A stretch of 64,000 nt of DNA from Odobenus rosmarus divergens (taxonomy: Eukaryota > Chordata > Mammalia > Carnivora > Odobenidae): positions 2,271,735 to 2,335,734 of the forward strand of contig NW_004450382.1 in the NCBI RefSeq assembly GCF_000321225.1. Direction: 5' to 3'. Numbering within the stretch: position 1 is the stretch's first letter; every line of letters starts with the position of its first letter. Made by a program: the position numbers and the translations under genes. The notes beneath the pieces are model-generated. The model did not search any database, had not been told where the DNA came from, and saw nothing but the letters and a program-made list of their open reading frames with translations. Positions 37,301 to 49,300 of the stretch are shown here, in pieces.

Positions 37301-40300
37301 ACCACCCAGAGCCCTGTGACCTCAGACAAGAGACAGTGCCAGTGCCTCTCAGGGCTGTTGGGGAGGTTCAGTGAAGCTGCTCGTGTAAAGGGCTTGTGCA
37401 GTGCCTGGCCTGGCACACAGTAGGTGCTCAAGCAGCCCCCTCCTCTGTGGCCCTGCCAACACCATGGCCTCCCCAGGGCACTGGGGGTTCCTGGCACTGG
37501 GTCTTTGTATCTTTGAACACAGAGGGCTGCCCTGCCCGCTCCCAGCTGGCTCTGAGGTGTGGGTGAGGGTGTTTGGAGGGGAGGGAGGATGCAGGGCATT
37601 AATTGGGCTGGGAGAGGCAGGGAGGGGAGGCGTTGGTTTTGAGCAGTGAGGTTAATGGCCCTCGCGCCAAAGAGACAGCTTTAATGAGCTTCAGCTGGCG
37701 GTGCCCCGAGTTACTGTGCGTGCTAAAAGGGTCGCGCTGTAAGAGTTTGATGTGGACTGTTTCCCAGCCCTGGGGTCAAGGGTCAGCTCCTGTCACTGGC
37801 CACTCAGGCTGGTCCTCAGTGACATAGTGCTAATTAACTGCGTGAGGAGCTGCCAGCCTGAAGTGGGGAGTGGTGTGCATATTGGTGGGGGGGGCAGCAT
37901 GGGTGATGCTGGGCAGGGGTTCTGCAGATGCCACAGCTTAGCCATCTCTGGGACCCGCCTGGCTCTCCCACGGTGCCAGGGAGGGGGCTAGGCAGTGGCT
38001 CTGTGCGCAAATCACTGATGATCCTAGGCCCTAGAGAGATCTCCAGAGTCTCTTTCTAAGGTATGGGTGGGAGGGGGAGTGTGTGGGGCCTACCTGGTGG
38101 GGACTCCTGCTGAGCACCGGGTGTGGTGGCCCTGAGAGAGCAAGGGGCAGGCGTGCTGGAGGGCTGGGAGGTAGGCTGTGGAAGGGGAGAGGGCCCGCTG
38201 GGATGGATGTGCATGGCTGAACTGTTTGCAGGGGAGCTGGGGGCGGGCTGGGCAGATCCTGGCAGAGCGGTGACCTGGTCAGAGTTGGGCTTCAATTTGA
38301 GCCATCTGAAAGTTTATACAGGGAGGACTAGCAAGGAGAAACCGCAGAAGGGGCAGCTCAGCGAGGAGCACGGAGGCGGCGGTTAATTCAGAGCCGGCAG
38401 TGGCCCTGGGAATGGAGGCAGAGGACCAGTCAGTGAATGTTTACCTTACACCTGCTATGTGTCAGGAGCCGTGACAGGTATACTGGTGAAGATGACAGAG
38501 TGTCCTGCCCCCACAGAACTCAGGTACGGTCGTCAGCACAGGTACAGTTGGCCCTGGCAGCTAAGGAAGAGGTAGGTTCAGGAATGGAGGTGGTGGAGCT
38601 CCAGGCAGAAAAGGGGTGTTTGGGGGCTGTCCGCATGGCCTCTTAGGAGAGGGACACTTCGTTCTGAGGTGGTGGATTTGGCCTTGCAAGCCCAGTGAAC
38701 AGGGTGGTGTGGAGCGGGCTATGGGTGAAGAGGGACCGCATGTATGTGGGACAGCTGACGGCCGGCAGTCAGCGTACTCCATCAGCATCCTTGCCGTGGA
38801 CCAACGGCTTTGAGGCAGGGCAGCCTCCACGGGGGACTTCGGAGTGCTGTATGGTGCTTCTTGTGTTTCTGCAGAGGGTCAGCATGTATTTGGGGGTACT
38901 TTTTATTAACTAATGTAATTTTCACACCAGTTTTATGGAAGGCAGGCATTATCATTCCCATTTTATAGACTAGGAAGCTGAGACTCAAGTGACTTGCCTG
39001 AGGTCACACAGCCAGGTAAATTGAAGAACCAGGACTTAAACCCAGGTCCGTGTGAGTGCAGAGTCTATGTTCTTACCGCTGTGCTGAACTAGGAAGCACC
39101 TTTTTGGTGTCGGGCTTTGTGCTACCAACAGAGACAATGAGGAAGAACACAAGCTCACTTCCCTCATTTCCCTCAGTTAGTGTGAAACATACAGGCCTTG
39201 ACAAAGCCTTGTTGAGGAAGAAAGCCTGCTACAGTCGCCCTCAGAGCCAGAGCCCGGCAACTCTCGGCTTCTGACCTCCTTCTGGCTCTGACAGTTCTCT
39301 GATCTGTTTGCTCTCCACCTCATTGACCAGGAAAATCCTGCCCGTTTTCCAGGGGCCACTTCTTCTGGGAATCTTGCCTGGACTTCCCAGTGTGCATGTA
39401 CAAAATACATCCTTGGACCCGACCCCACTTACAGTTTGTTGGTGGTGATGTTCAGGCCCTCCATACTTGATCTAACAGCAGGACCCAGAAATCTGCACAG
39501 GAAATGTCAGTAAAATCTCACCTGTTGTTTGGACATGGAGGCCCCACAGACTGCTGATTTCAGCTGGCTGGGAGAATAACTGGGAACCTTCCCTGATGCC
39601 CAGCTGGGTGGTCCTGCCCTGGTTTCTTAGCCTCTCTGCTCAGGGCCTGAGGAGGGTCCCTCTGAGGCTCATGGTAAGGAGGGATGGCCAGACACCAAGT
39701 GGACTCTCAGGAGCTTGTTACCCAGCATGGTTTGGCAAAAAGAGCTGGGCTGGCAGGAGGCAAGGTGGGGGCCTGGCCCCAGGGGGGCAGTACTGGCCTG
39801 TGGTCTCCCCTGAAGGAGTAGGGTGTCTATCAAGAGTCCAGTCAGAGCGCATTAGCTCTGTGACACGGATCTCATTAGCTCCCGTGAGAGGTGTCACTGC
39901 AGGAGAATCATCGGCTCAGGGAGATGCTTGTACCAAAAGGAAGAAAGGACAGTGACAGCCTTTTCTCTGCCGCCTCTGCCGCCACGCTCCCTGGGCTGCC
40001 CGCCCTCCTCCTCGTGGGGGGGTGGGGGTGCTGGCTAATGAGCTCGTCCACAGTACAGCTTTGCCTTCCCCTCCTTGAAGTTCCCCAGGTCCCTCTGAAG
40101 ACCTCAGGCCCGGGATTAGCACACACCAAACGCCAGCCCCCCTCTTGCCCAGCAGGGAGTTCCTTCTGATCACCCTGCTCTGCTACCATCAGCAAGGGAA
40201 AGGAGGTGGGGCCACGACAGAGCCACTGTGGCTGGCAGGGAGGGGGGCTTTCACCCTTAGAAGGCTCAGGCCCCTCTGCCTCTCTTGACAGGGTGACCAT

Positions 40301-43300
40301 GTCCACTTCTCTGCAGTGGGCTCTTTCTTTCCAGAGTTGCAATCTTATCTTCCCCTCCCCTTTTACCATTGACATCTGTCCAGGCAGTGCCCCTATCCCT
40401 ATGGGGAGCCCTTCTCCCAAGGCACGGAAGAATGTGGGGACAGTGGCCGAGGGTTCAGTGGGTAGCATTTAGATCTGATCTGATCTAAGGCTTTCTGGCT
40501 GAGCTGAGGGGCTTCAGAATCAGCTAGAAACCAGTCTGGGCTTTGGAAGACCTGAGGGCGGTGAAGGATTGATATAACGCCCCTGCAGACCTAGTAGCCC
40601 TCTCCCTGGCTATCCCAGAGAGGCAGAAAGGTGCTGCTCGGGGCCCCCCCCCACCCCCTCCACTTCGACCATCTTCAGGGCGGGCTCAGGAGGAGTTGTC
40701 GGCACAGCTGCTATACGAGGCGGGGGCAGAGACAGCTGGAGTCTGTGCTTCCTTGGCACTACCCCCACCCCCCACTCCTGTCTCGTTCTTTCTGGTGTGG
40801 CCCAGAGAAAGTGAGCAGCTGGGGGAGAGGTGGCCCTGAGAAGGGATGACTCTCCAGGCACCGACAGGGGCTCCCTTGGCCTGTCTGTAGGCAGTATTCA
40901 CCTGGAGAGGTGTTCACTCCTTCCTTCCTGAGCTCTAGTCTTCAGTAGCAACCACAGGTGGAAAAATGGACGGACAGATGGACAGGTGGACTGCCGGATG
41001 GATGGGGGAAGGTGCTGGTATGTGTATTATGTGTTGTGTGTGTGTGATGCACTGGGAAGTACAATCTTTGTTTCCCTACCTTCCTAGCCCCGGGCCCGGC
41101 CTGGCCTCCCCTTGTCTCTCTCTGTATTTCCTGTCAAACCGTCGCAGACGTAAATGACAAAGAAATCAGAAAGACAGATCAATGCTGGCCAAATTAGCAC
41201 TTGCAGATAGACTGTGCGGGGATGTCAGCGCCCTGACCCCTGGTGATCTTGCAGCCTCCACTGCTGATATTATGCAAATTGCATCCATCTGGCAGGACCT
41301 GCGTGCTAGCTGCTCCTACTCAGAGGAGTAATGGGCTGGGGGTGGGCGGGAGTGTCGGAGCAGGAGTCGGTGGACTGAGTGTGTGCGTGTGTGTGCATGT
41401 GTGAGCATGTGCTTGAGTGTGTATGAGGGCGTGTGGTGCCCACCGAGCACTGGGCGGTGATGGAGTGATTGACAGGGCAGATAAGGGGCTGCATTGGATT
41501 CCTTTGGGCTGGGGGATTAGGAGCAGCCACAGATGGGAGATAACTGGACTTCATTTCAGTTTATTTTCCTCCTTATCCCCGCTCCCCACCTTCACTCCCC
41601 GAAAAACACAATCTCTGTAGTTTGCGTTTTCATCAATATTTGCAAGTCATTACCACTGGTTTAAGGTGAGAGACAATGTCAGGGCCCAGACCAGGCCAGC
41701 CCCTCCCCTGATCGCCTCCAGGTCTGGTACCCTGAAAATGAGCACCGTGAGTAGCCAGACAGCCTTCACTGTGGCCGTGTTCACAGCATGCCTCCCAGGC
41801 CCACAGTACTCCTGGGAGGGGCTGCGCCTCAAGGACCAGCCCCAGACCTACTCAGCTGACCTCATGCCCCCTGACAGTCCTTAAGCTGGGTCCTGCCCTT
41901 GCCACCTGAAGCTGCTGTGTGACATTCCTGCCCCCAAGCTTAGGCTCTAGTGTCGGTGCTTCCGTCCCTGGTATTAGCCCCTTCCCCACAGCTCCTCCTG
42001 TCCTTGACATCGGTGACCAGGGTCCAGACCCCACCTGGGCAAAGTGGGGCTGTGGCCTATGGAGGGGGCAGCTTGGTCTGAATCGCCCTCCAACGCCAGT
42101 ATCCCTCCACATTTGCTGAGTGGCAGATGTAGTACAGACAAGTTCCCATCTGTCTTCTCATTCCCAAACCCTGTGAGATAGGGGCTGTCAGCACTACTGT
42201 ATGTGAGCAAACTGGAGCTCCGGAAGGTTACCGTTCACCCAAGGCTGCAGAGCACGGATGTGGGAGAGCCGGAATTTAAACATGTATCTCTCTAAGGTCA
42301 GAGCTCAAAACCACCAGGTTCTGCTGCTTCACAGCGGTGGCAGCAGCCCAGACACTCTACACATCAAGCATGCCTGGGCCCGTGGAAGGGGGCCACCCTA
42401 GTACAGTGGGCAGACATGTTCCTTCTGCTCCCAGCCTCTGAACACAGACCCTGACCCAGCCCAGACCCCCTGCCGGGCTGAACCAGACCAAAAGGGACAG
42501 GATTCAAACACATGCCGCCCTCAGGAGCAGTGTATCTGAGACAGTCGGGCTGTAGCAAGAAGGACGCACAGAGGACAGAATGCACCCAGCGGCTGAGCCA
42601 GCCCCAGGATATGTCACCACATGTGGCATCCAGGCCCCTGCAGCTCAAGGAGAGGGGCTAAGCAGCTCAGTCCAGGCGGCTGTGGTGGCGGAGGCTGTAG
42701 CTGTCCCAGGGGCCCCTCCAAAACTGGGTCCCCACTGTACCCTCCCACCAGGCAAGGTTGGGAGCTGAGAGTGCTGGGGACATGTCCGGGGACACGTGTG
42801 CAAGGGGAGCTTGTCCTAATGAGGAGAACATGGCTGCTAGTTAGGCGAGGGGCGGGCGGGGAGCCGCAGAGCTGATTGAAGGCAGGGGCAGGGGTCAGAC
42901 AATTAGGCCCAGATCCGGCCGTTTGATGTGAGTTCTGAGGCCTCAAAGCCTCCCTTCAGCCCGCTCCCTCCACTCCCTCCTCTCCCTCCTCTTTCCTTTC
43001 TTCTTCTGCCCAAAGGCAGGAAGGATGGAAACGCTTACTCTCACTGTTACTATTATTAAACTCTGCGGCAGGCCAGCCAGACCCCAGGACTCCTGCCCAC
43101 AGGGGGTACCCCAGGCCCCCAGGAGGCTTCTTGGGCCCCAGGTGGCATCTGGCCAGAGGCCAAGACCAACCTGAGGGCAGGGATGAGCTGAGCCCCCGGA
43201 ACAGGGTAACCTTGCTCCCTTTCTTGCTTCTGAGGCAGGAATGAATAGGGCTGCCCAGTGGTTATTTGGACCCAGGGCTGCTTTGACCATCACCTCCTGC

Positions 43301-46300
43301 AGCCACCTAGTTCTTTTCTCTTCTGCCTGGGGTTTGAGGGTGAGGGTGTGGTTCATTCACACGCATACCCCATCACACAAATAGTTGTCTGCAGCAGTCA
43401 CACCAAAATCCTGCCCTGCGAGATACAGCTACATGGAGCCACACAGCCCTCCAGTAAGTACTGTCACACTCACACACCAAAGTAGTGTTCCCCCCCACCA
43501 CCATCACAGGGTCCCTTACTTTAGTCACACCCAAGGTCTTGCACAAAAGCCCTGTCTCCTGCAGCAGGGCCCTGAGAGCTAAGCCCCTCCCCAGAGTGTC
43601 TGGGAACAATAGTCAGATCTTGTGTCCAGGGTGGGTGGGTGCTGAGCCCTTCCAGTCCCCCATCCTAGGAAATAAGCCTAGAGAGCAGGTACTGACCAGA
43701 GAGTGGGAGGAAGCCAGATTGGGGGGGCAGTGGGGAGAGGGAGGGTGGGAGCAGAGATAAATGTTAGCTCATTTCTTCCGTAATTAGTTACTCCCTCATC
43801 CCCGCGTTGTAATTGTGAACAAGCTGTAATGTTTAATTAGTCTGTAAATGAAACCCCAATTTCATAATGGCCTGGCTGACAGGGCTAAGTGAGCAGGGGA
43901 GGAGGCAGCGGGGAGGTAATACAGAGGGTCTGTGGGGGGGGGGTGGTATGGGGGGCTTCGTGGGTGGGGATGGCTTGCGGGATTACCTCCTCTTCCCTTC
44001 AGCCCCAGCCTGGGCTCTGTCTGGGGAGGCTCTGTGACTAGGTCTAGTACTTGGTCCTCTCCACCAGCCCTCGTCACCAGAGAAAAGAGGGGAAGGGAAG
44101 ACTGCTGGCACCCTTCTGCCCCGCTCCCTTCCTGCCCTCCAGTTCTCTGGTTGGGATACCACAATCACAGCCCAGCCTACGTGCTTCTGGTTGGAGAATC
44201 TGGCTCTGGGGGCCCAGGCCTTGTCACTCCAGCTAGGATGATGATGCCTCCCTAGGTTCAACCTTCTTTCTCCTCAAATCATTCTCCTGAGAGGCCTTTG
44301 CTCAGCCACCTGGACCTCAGGATCTGGTCCTCCACCTAAAGGAGCCAGTGATTGGCACAGGATAGGCCCCTCCCCCTCCAGTCCCACGGCTAGGCAGAAT
44401 CCAGCATCTGTGCGGGGCTCACACCCCAGGCAAGACCTTGCTCTCGGTGGGTCTCACCGCAGGCTGTGATAAACTGGAGCTGCCGCAGGGGGGAGCCCCC
44501 GGCCCCACCGCTGTCTCATCGGTCTCCCTGTCTCCCCTACAACATCCTCACCGCCTGCACACGCCCCCGCCCCGCCTGCTGCAGCCATAAATCTCAATTT
44601 ACGAGGGCGGCTCTGGTGGGGGAGGGAGGCAGCACGGCTAATGACGGCTCCTCAGCCGGATTTTTCATGTTGCACAGTCATAAATTTTTAAGAACAGCAT
44701 GGGCAGCACGTTAGCGAGTTATCGAGGCTGCCTCCATGCTGGCTGCCTAGTTCCGAGAGAGCAGAGAAGCAGGCAGGGCCGAGGCAGCATTTGGGGCAGG
44801 GGTGGGGCCCAGCAGCCAAACTAGTCTGCAGGCAACGGTACTGCGGGGCCAGGCAGGCAGGCCAGCGTGAGCCTTTTTGCACAGGGCCGGCTAGGACTTC
44901 CTGAGCTGCTGGGAGCCAAGGATAGACGCACGGGTGGGAAGAGGCATGTGGGCACACAGAGCATGGCGTTAGGAGGTGCTGATGGATGCCTCTGCTCTAG
45001 AACTTGACACCATGATGTACAGGTAGCCTGGAGACATATGGATTTTCAAAGTGGCCACTTTGAATAGAATTACAAACCCTGATCATGTGCACAGTGAAGC
45101 CTCTGCCCTGGCAGAGCTACATTTGGTTCATAAATGAGTTGAGACCACTTGGGGATCATTCTTGAGAGCTAGGGTCCCTGGAGCCACCAAGGGGGATACC
45201 TGGGGAAATACCCACAGAGGGGCAGGCCTGTGGGTATGGTGGAGCCAGGAGCCTAGAAGCAGGGTGACCTTGTTCTAGTCAAGGCTTATCACTTCCAGGT
45301 TGTGTGGTCCTGGGTAAGTCATTCACCACTCTGGGCCTCTGTCTCTTCCTCTTTAAATTGGGGTTGATGGTGACTCCTACCTCCCAGGCTTACTATGAGG
45401 AGAAAGGAGGTAATGCATTTGAAAATACTGTAAACCTACCCCCCCGCCCCAGGTACCAGTTAGCCCATTTGTCTATTTTAGTTCTCTGTAAAAGTGTTGA
45501 GGAGAGTAAGGATCTTTGTGGGGGATTGTGGGGCATTCATTCACTTTTGTTCAGTCAGTCATTCAGAAGATGTTTGCTGAGGTCTTCTGGGTGCCCAGTC
45601 CAGTGCTGGATTGCAGAGGTGAGGGAGGTTCCTTGCTGGGAGGTGATGTGAGCACTCGTGGCTGAGGCAGCTCAGTGTTCCTAACCCTGTGCCTGGTCCC
45701 CACGTAGAGTCAATGGGTCAGATCCAGCCCGGTCCTGCCATGGGCACACCTAAGCTTTAGGGTGCTGAGAGGCCCACACAGGCCTTCTCATAAGCCCCAA
45801 GCTGAATGCTCACCTGAGCTTCCTAATCTGTGCAATGGAGGGTTAATGATCTTGACCATCTCTCAGGAGCCACAAGCAGAAGGTCAAGAAATCACATGTT
45901 GCTCAAGTCAGCAGAGGTGGTGTGAGTGAGCATATCAGGTGTTCAGGATGTGTTCATGGCAGTCCACCAGGAACAAAATGCCGGTCATGGAGAAGAGCAT
46001 CCCTGAGCTGGGCCTGCCCCTTCTTGAGCCACTCTCCTCATTCCCTCTGCACTCCAGCACAAGAGCCTCCTCCCCCATTTTCTGGAAACTGCCGTTGGCC
46101 TTCCCACATGGCTTTATGGGTCCTTGGCCTGATTAACTCCTGCTCAGCCTTCAGAGAGCAGCTCAAAGTTTGCTTCCCCAGGGAAGCCTCCCTGACTCCT
46201 AGACTTGGTCAGGTCCTCCCCTGTGCACACCTTCCTAACACCCAGCACTTTCCCTGCACAGCCTTTCCTAATTAAGAAATAGTCATTTAACATCTCTCTC

Positions 46301-49300
46301 CTCAACTGAATTGTAAGTTCCCTGAGGGCAGGAATTTATGTCTGTTTGTTTAACTTGTATCCCCAAAGGATAACCTTGTGTCTGACTCTTATAGGCAGAT
46401 AGTAAATAAAATGTGTTGTTTTGAATTGAGTTGAGCTGAGGTGGCCCTGGCCCACCCCTGGGTGCCAGGGCAGGGGGAGACAGCTAGGGCAGTGCCTGGA
46501 GCTGAGGTGCTTCCCATTAGTCCTCATGATTAATTCACAGCCGCACTGTGATGGAGTGGGCTTGTCCCCAGTCAGCGCCTCCGCTGGGGCCCACCTGTTA
46601 GCGACAAACAAACAAAGGGGATAAATAATGCATTGGGAGCTGAGCCAGGCAAGGCGGCGGTATTGAAATTAATAGGGATTAGCCGAGCAGCTTGAGGATG
46701 AAATATTTACCAGGTGGGACAGGGCTTCGGGAGGGCAGCCCCCCTCGCAGAGTCCCCAGGCAGAGCCAGGCCCTTCTCCAGGGCATCACTGTTAGGACTG
46801 GGGAGTCCCACCACCAATACTGCTGCCCCCAGATGCGTCAGTTTGCTGGACAGACTGGTGGCCAGACTGCTGAGAGCTCAGGTCCCAGCCAGTGTCCTGG
46901 CCCAGCAGGTCTTGGGGAAATCAAGATACTAGGAAGGAGTGGAGGTGGGGAAGGGGCTGAAGCCCCCAGCACTTTGGAAGCTGAGGACAAGGACCTTGAC
47001 TAATTTTCAGGGCCTTGGCATGTCTAGGCTTTGGGCAACGGATGTCAGGGCGGTAATAGGTTTGCCCGTGATCTTGTCTCCCATCCTTCCCTCTTTCTTT
47101 TCTTCCAGTTCTTCCTTTCTTCCACTTAATACGTGTTTACTGAGGGCCTCCGCACAGGTAACATTAGTGCCCTCGGGTTTGTGATCTAGCTGGAGGTGAC
47201 AGAGGCCATCACAGTGGAGGAACATTGGGTGCTGTGAAACACATAGAAGGATCGCTAACACAAACATGAGGGCCCAGGTAAGGCACTTGAGGCAATGATA
47301 GCAAGGGGCGGGGCTTTCCAGCAGAAGGAGGACGTGCGGAAAAAGCTGAGAAGCTAAAGAGCCTGAACTCTGCGGTCCCCAACAGGAGAGTGGGGAAGAT
47401 GAGGCCTGAGGGGGAACCTGGGCAGATCCCCGGAACTTTATAAAGAAGTTTGGACACTATCCTGAGAGCAGTGAGGTGCTGTTGGAGGGGTGGTTGTTAT
47501 TTTAATGATTAACTCTTATTAAACTTTTTACTTTGAACCAATTTTACATTACAGAGAAGTTTCTATACATCTCTTACCCAGCTTTCTCTCATGTTAGCAT
47601 CTGACATAATCACAGTACAGTTATCAGTACCAGAAAATGAACTTGGGTACTATACTGTGAGCTAAACTGAAGGTCATACTTGGATTTCACCAGTGTTTCC
47701 AATGCTGTCCTTTTTCTGCTCCAGAATCATTGAAGGGTTTTAAGACAGGGAGTGAAATGACCAGATTTGTGGCTTAGAAGGACACCTTGGAGGAGATTGG
47801 CGGGGGCACTGCTGTCTCCTAGGTGAGAGGTGGTGGTGCCCTGGACCAGGGTGGTGGTAGTGGGAATATAGGTCTAGAAATCACTGGGACATCTAGGGTA
47901 GATAAGCTCAGGGCTGGCTAAGTGTGCCCGGTGAGAGAGTGGAGAATGAGAAGGGGGCCAGTGGCAGCTTTGAGCAACACCCACTCTGTAGGGACAATCA
48001 GAAGAAAGTACAAAGAAGCTGAAGGAGTTGGATAGGGAGGGAAGGTGCTGTCACTGAAGCCAGGGGAGAAGAGCTTCAGGGCACAAGTTAGTCCACTGGG
48101 GCCATCTAAACCACTGGACTTTCAGCCTTGTGAGGTCGGAGGGATCATTCGAGAAAGCGGTTCGGTAGGACGCAGGTAGGGAAATCAGATTGTAGGGTGG
48201 GAAATGAGGGAAGGAGGCCTTGAGCGTTAACCAGGAAGTTTGGCTATGAAAGGGAGGAGAGGTTGGCTACCAGGCACGTGGAAAAGGAGTTAAGGCGAGG
48301 TTGTTTTTAAAGATGGGAGAGGTGTGATATGTTTACATGCTTATGTGAAGGAAGCAGTGCAGAAAAACACTCGAGGCTCTGTCAGAAAGGGGCTTGCTCC
48401 TCACGTAAGGCCCCCCTAAAGGAAATGGGGTGAAAACCCAGGTGGAGTGAGGGGTGGGCTTTAGAAGTGCCATGAGGACGCACCCTCTCTCCTCCCTCTG
48501 TAACAGGTGAGAGGACAGTGCCTACTGTGTCTCCTGTGAAGTAGGAGACCACACTGTGGGGGGGGGGGGGGACTTGAGAATGGTGGGAAGTAGAGAAAAG
48601 GGCACTAGGAGAAAGGGAGAGCGTGTGCGCGCTGATCAGGAGCATAGGAGGTCGGCCAGGCGGTTTCATACACCCAGGTGAGCTTGCAGACTCTGGTTTT
48701 AGGAGGGGCACGAATCTATATGGTTGTGATGTTCTCTAGTCACGCTCAGCCCAGATGCAAGCATAGAGAAGGCAGTTTGGGTTTTTCCAGGCAAGGGTGA
48801 TGGAAAGAAAAGAGAGCAAGAGAGTTGAGAATGTTGGCAAGAAAGGACTGAGATGATGGGCCATGGAATCCAGGCTCCTGTGTGAGGTTCATCGGTTATG
48901 TTGCTAGGATGGAAACTGCTTGCTTCATACCCGATATCCATTGTCTTCCTTCCTCACTAAAAGGAGCCCTGGTATCACCAGGGGCAGCGGTGTGTACCCA
49001 GTTAAAACACCACTTCTTTTTAGTTCCTCATACAGCTAGATATGGTTATGTCCCTGAGTTCTGGCCAGTGAGATCAAAGGAAAAGCATTGTGTGAGACCT
49101 CCAGGAATGATACTTAAAAGGAAGTGAATCAGCCGGGAAGTACATTATTCTTGCTGTTTCCTTCTTCCTCTTTCCTAAAATGTGGATGTGATGCTTGGAG
49201 CTCCTGCAGCCATTTTGGACCAGGAGATAACCTGGAAATTAGAAGCAACATGCTGAGAAAGGTAGAAAGAAGTCTGAGCCCCCAGTGACTTTGTGGAGCT

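Noticed and set aside
39908..40468. 186-codon - strand open frame
   Set aside because: Composition is Gly/Pro/Arg/Gln-rich as expected from GC-rich DNA, and another frame on the opposite strand is open too.
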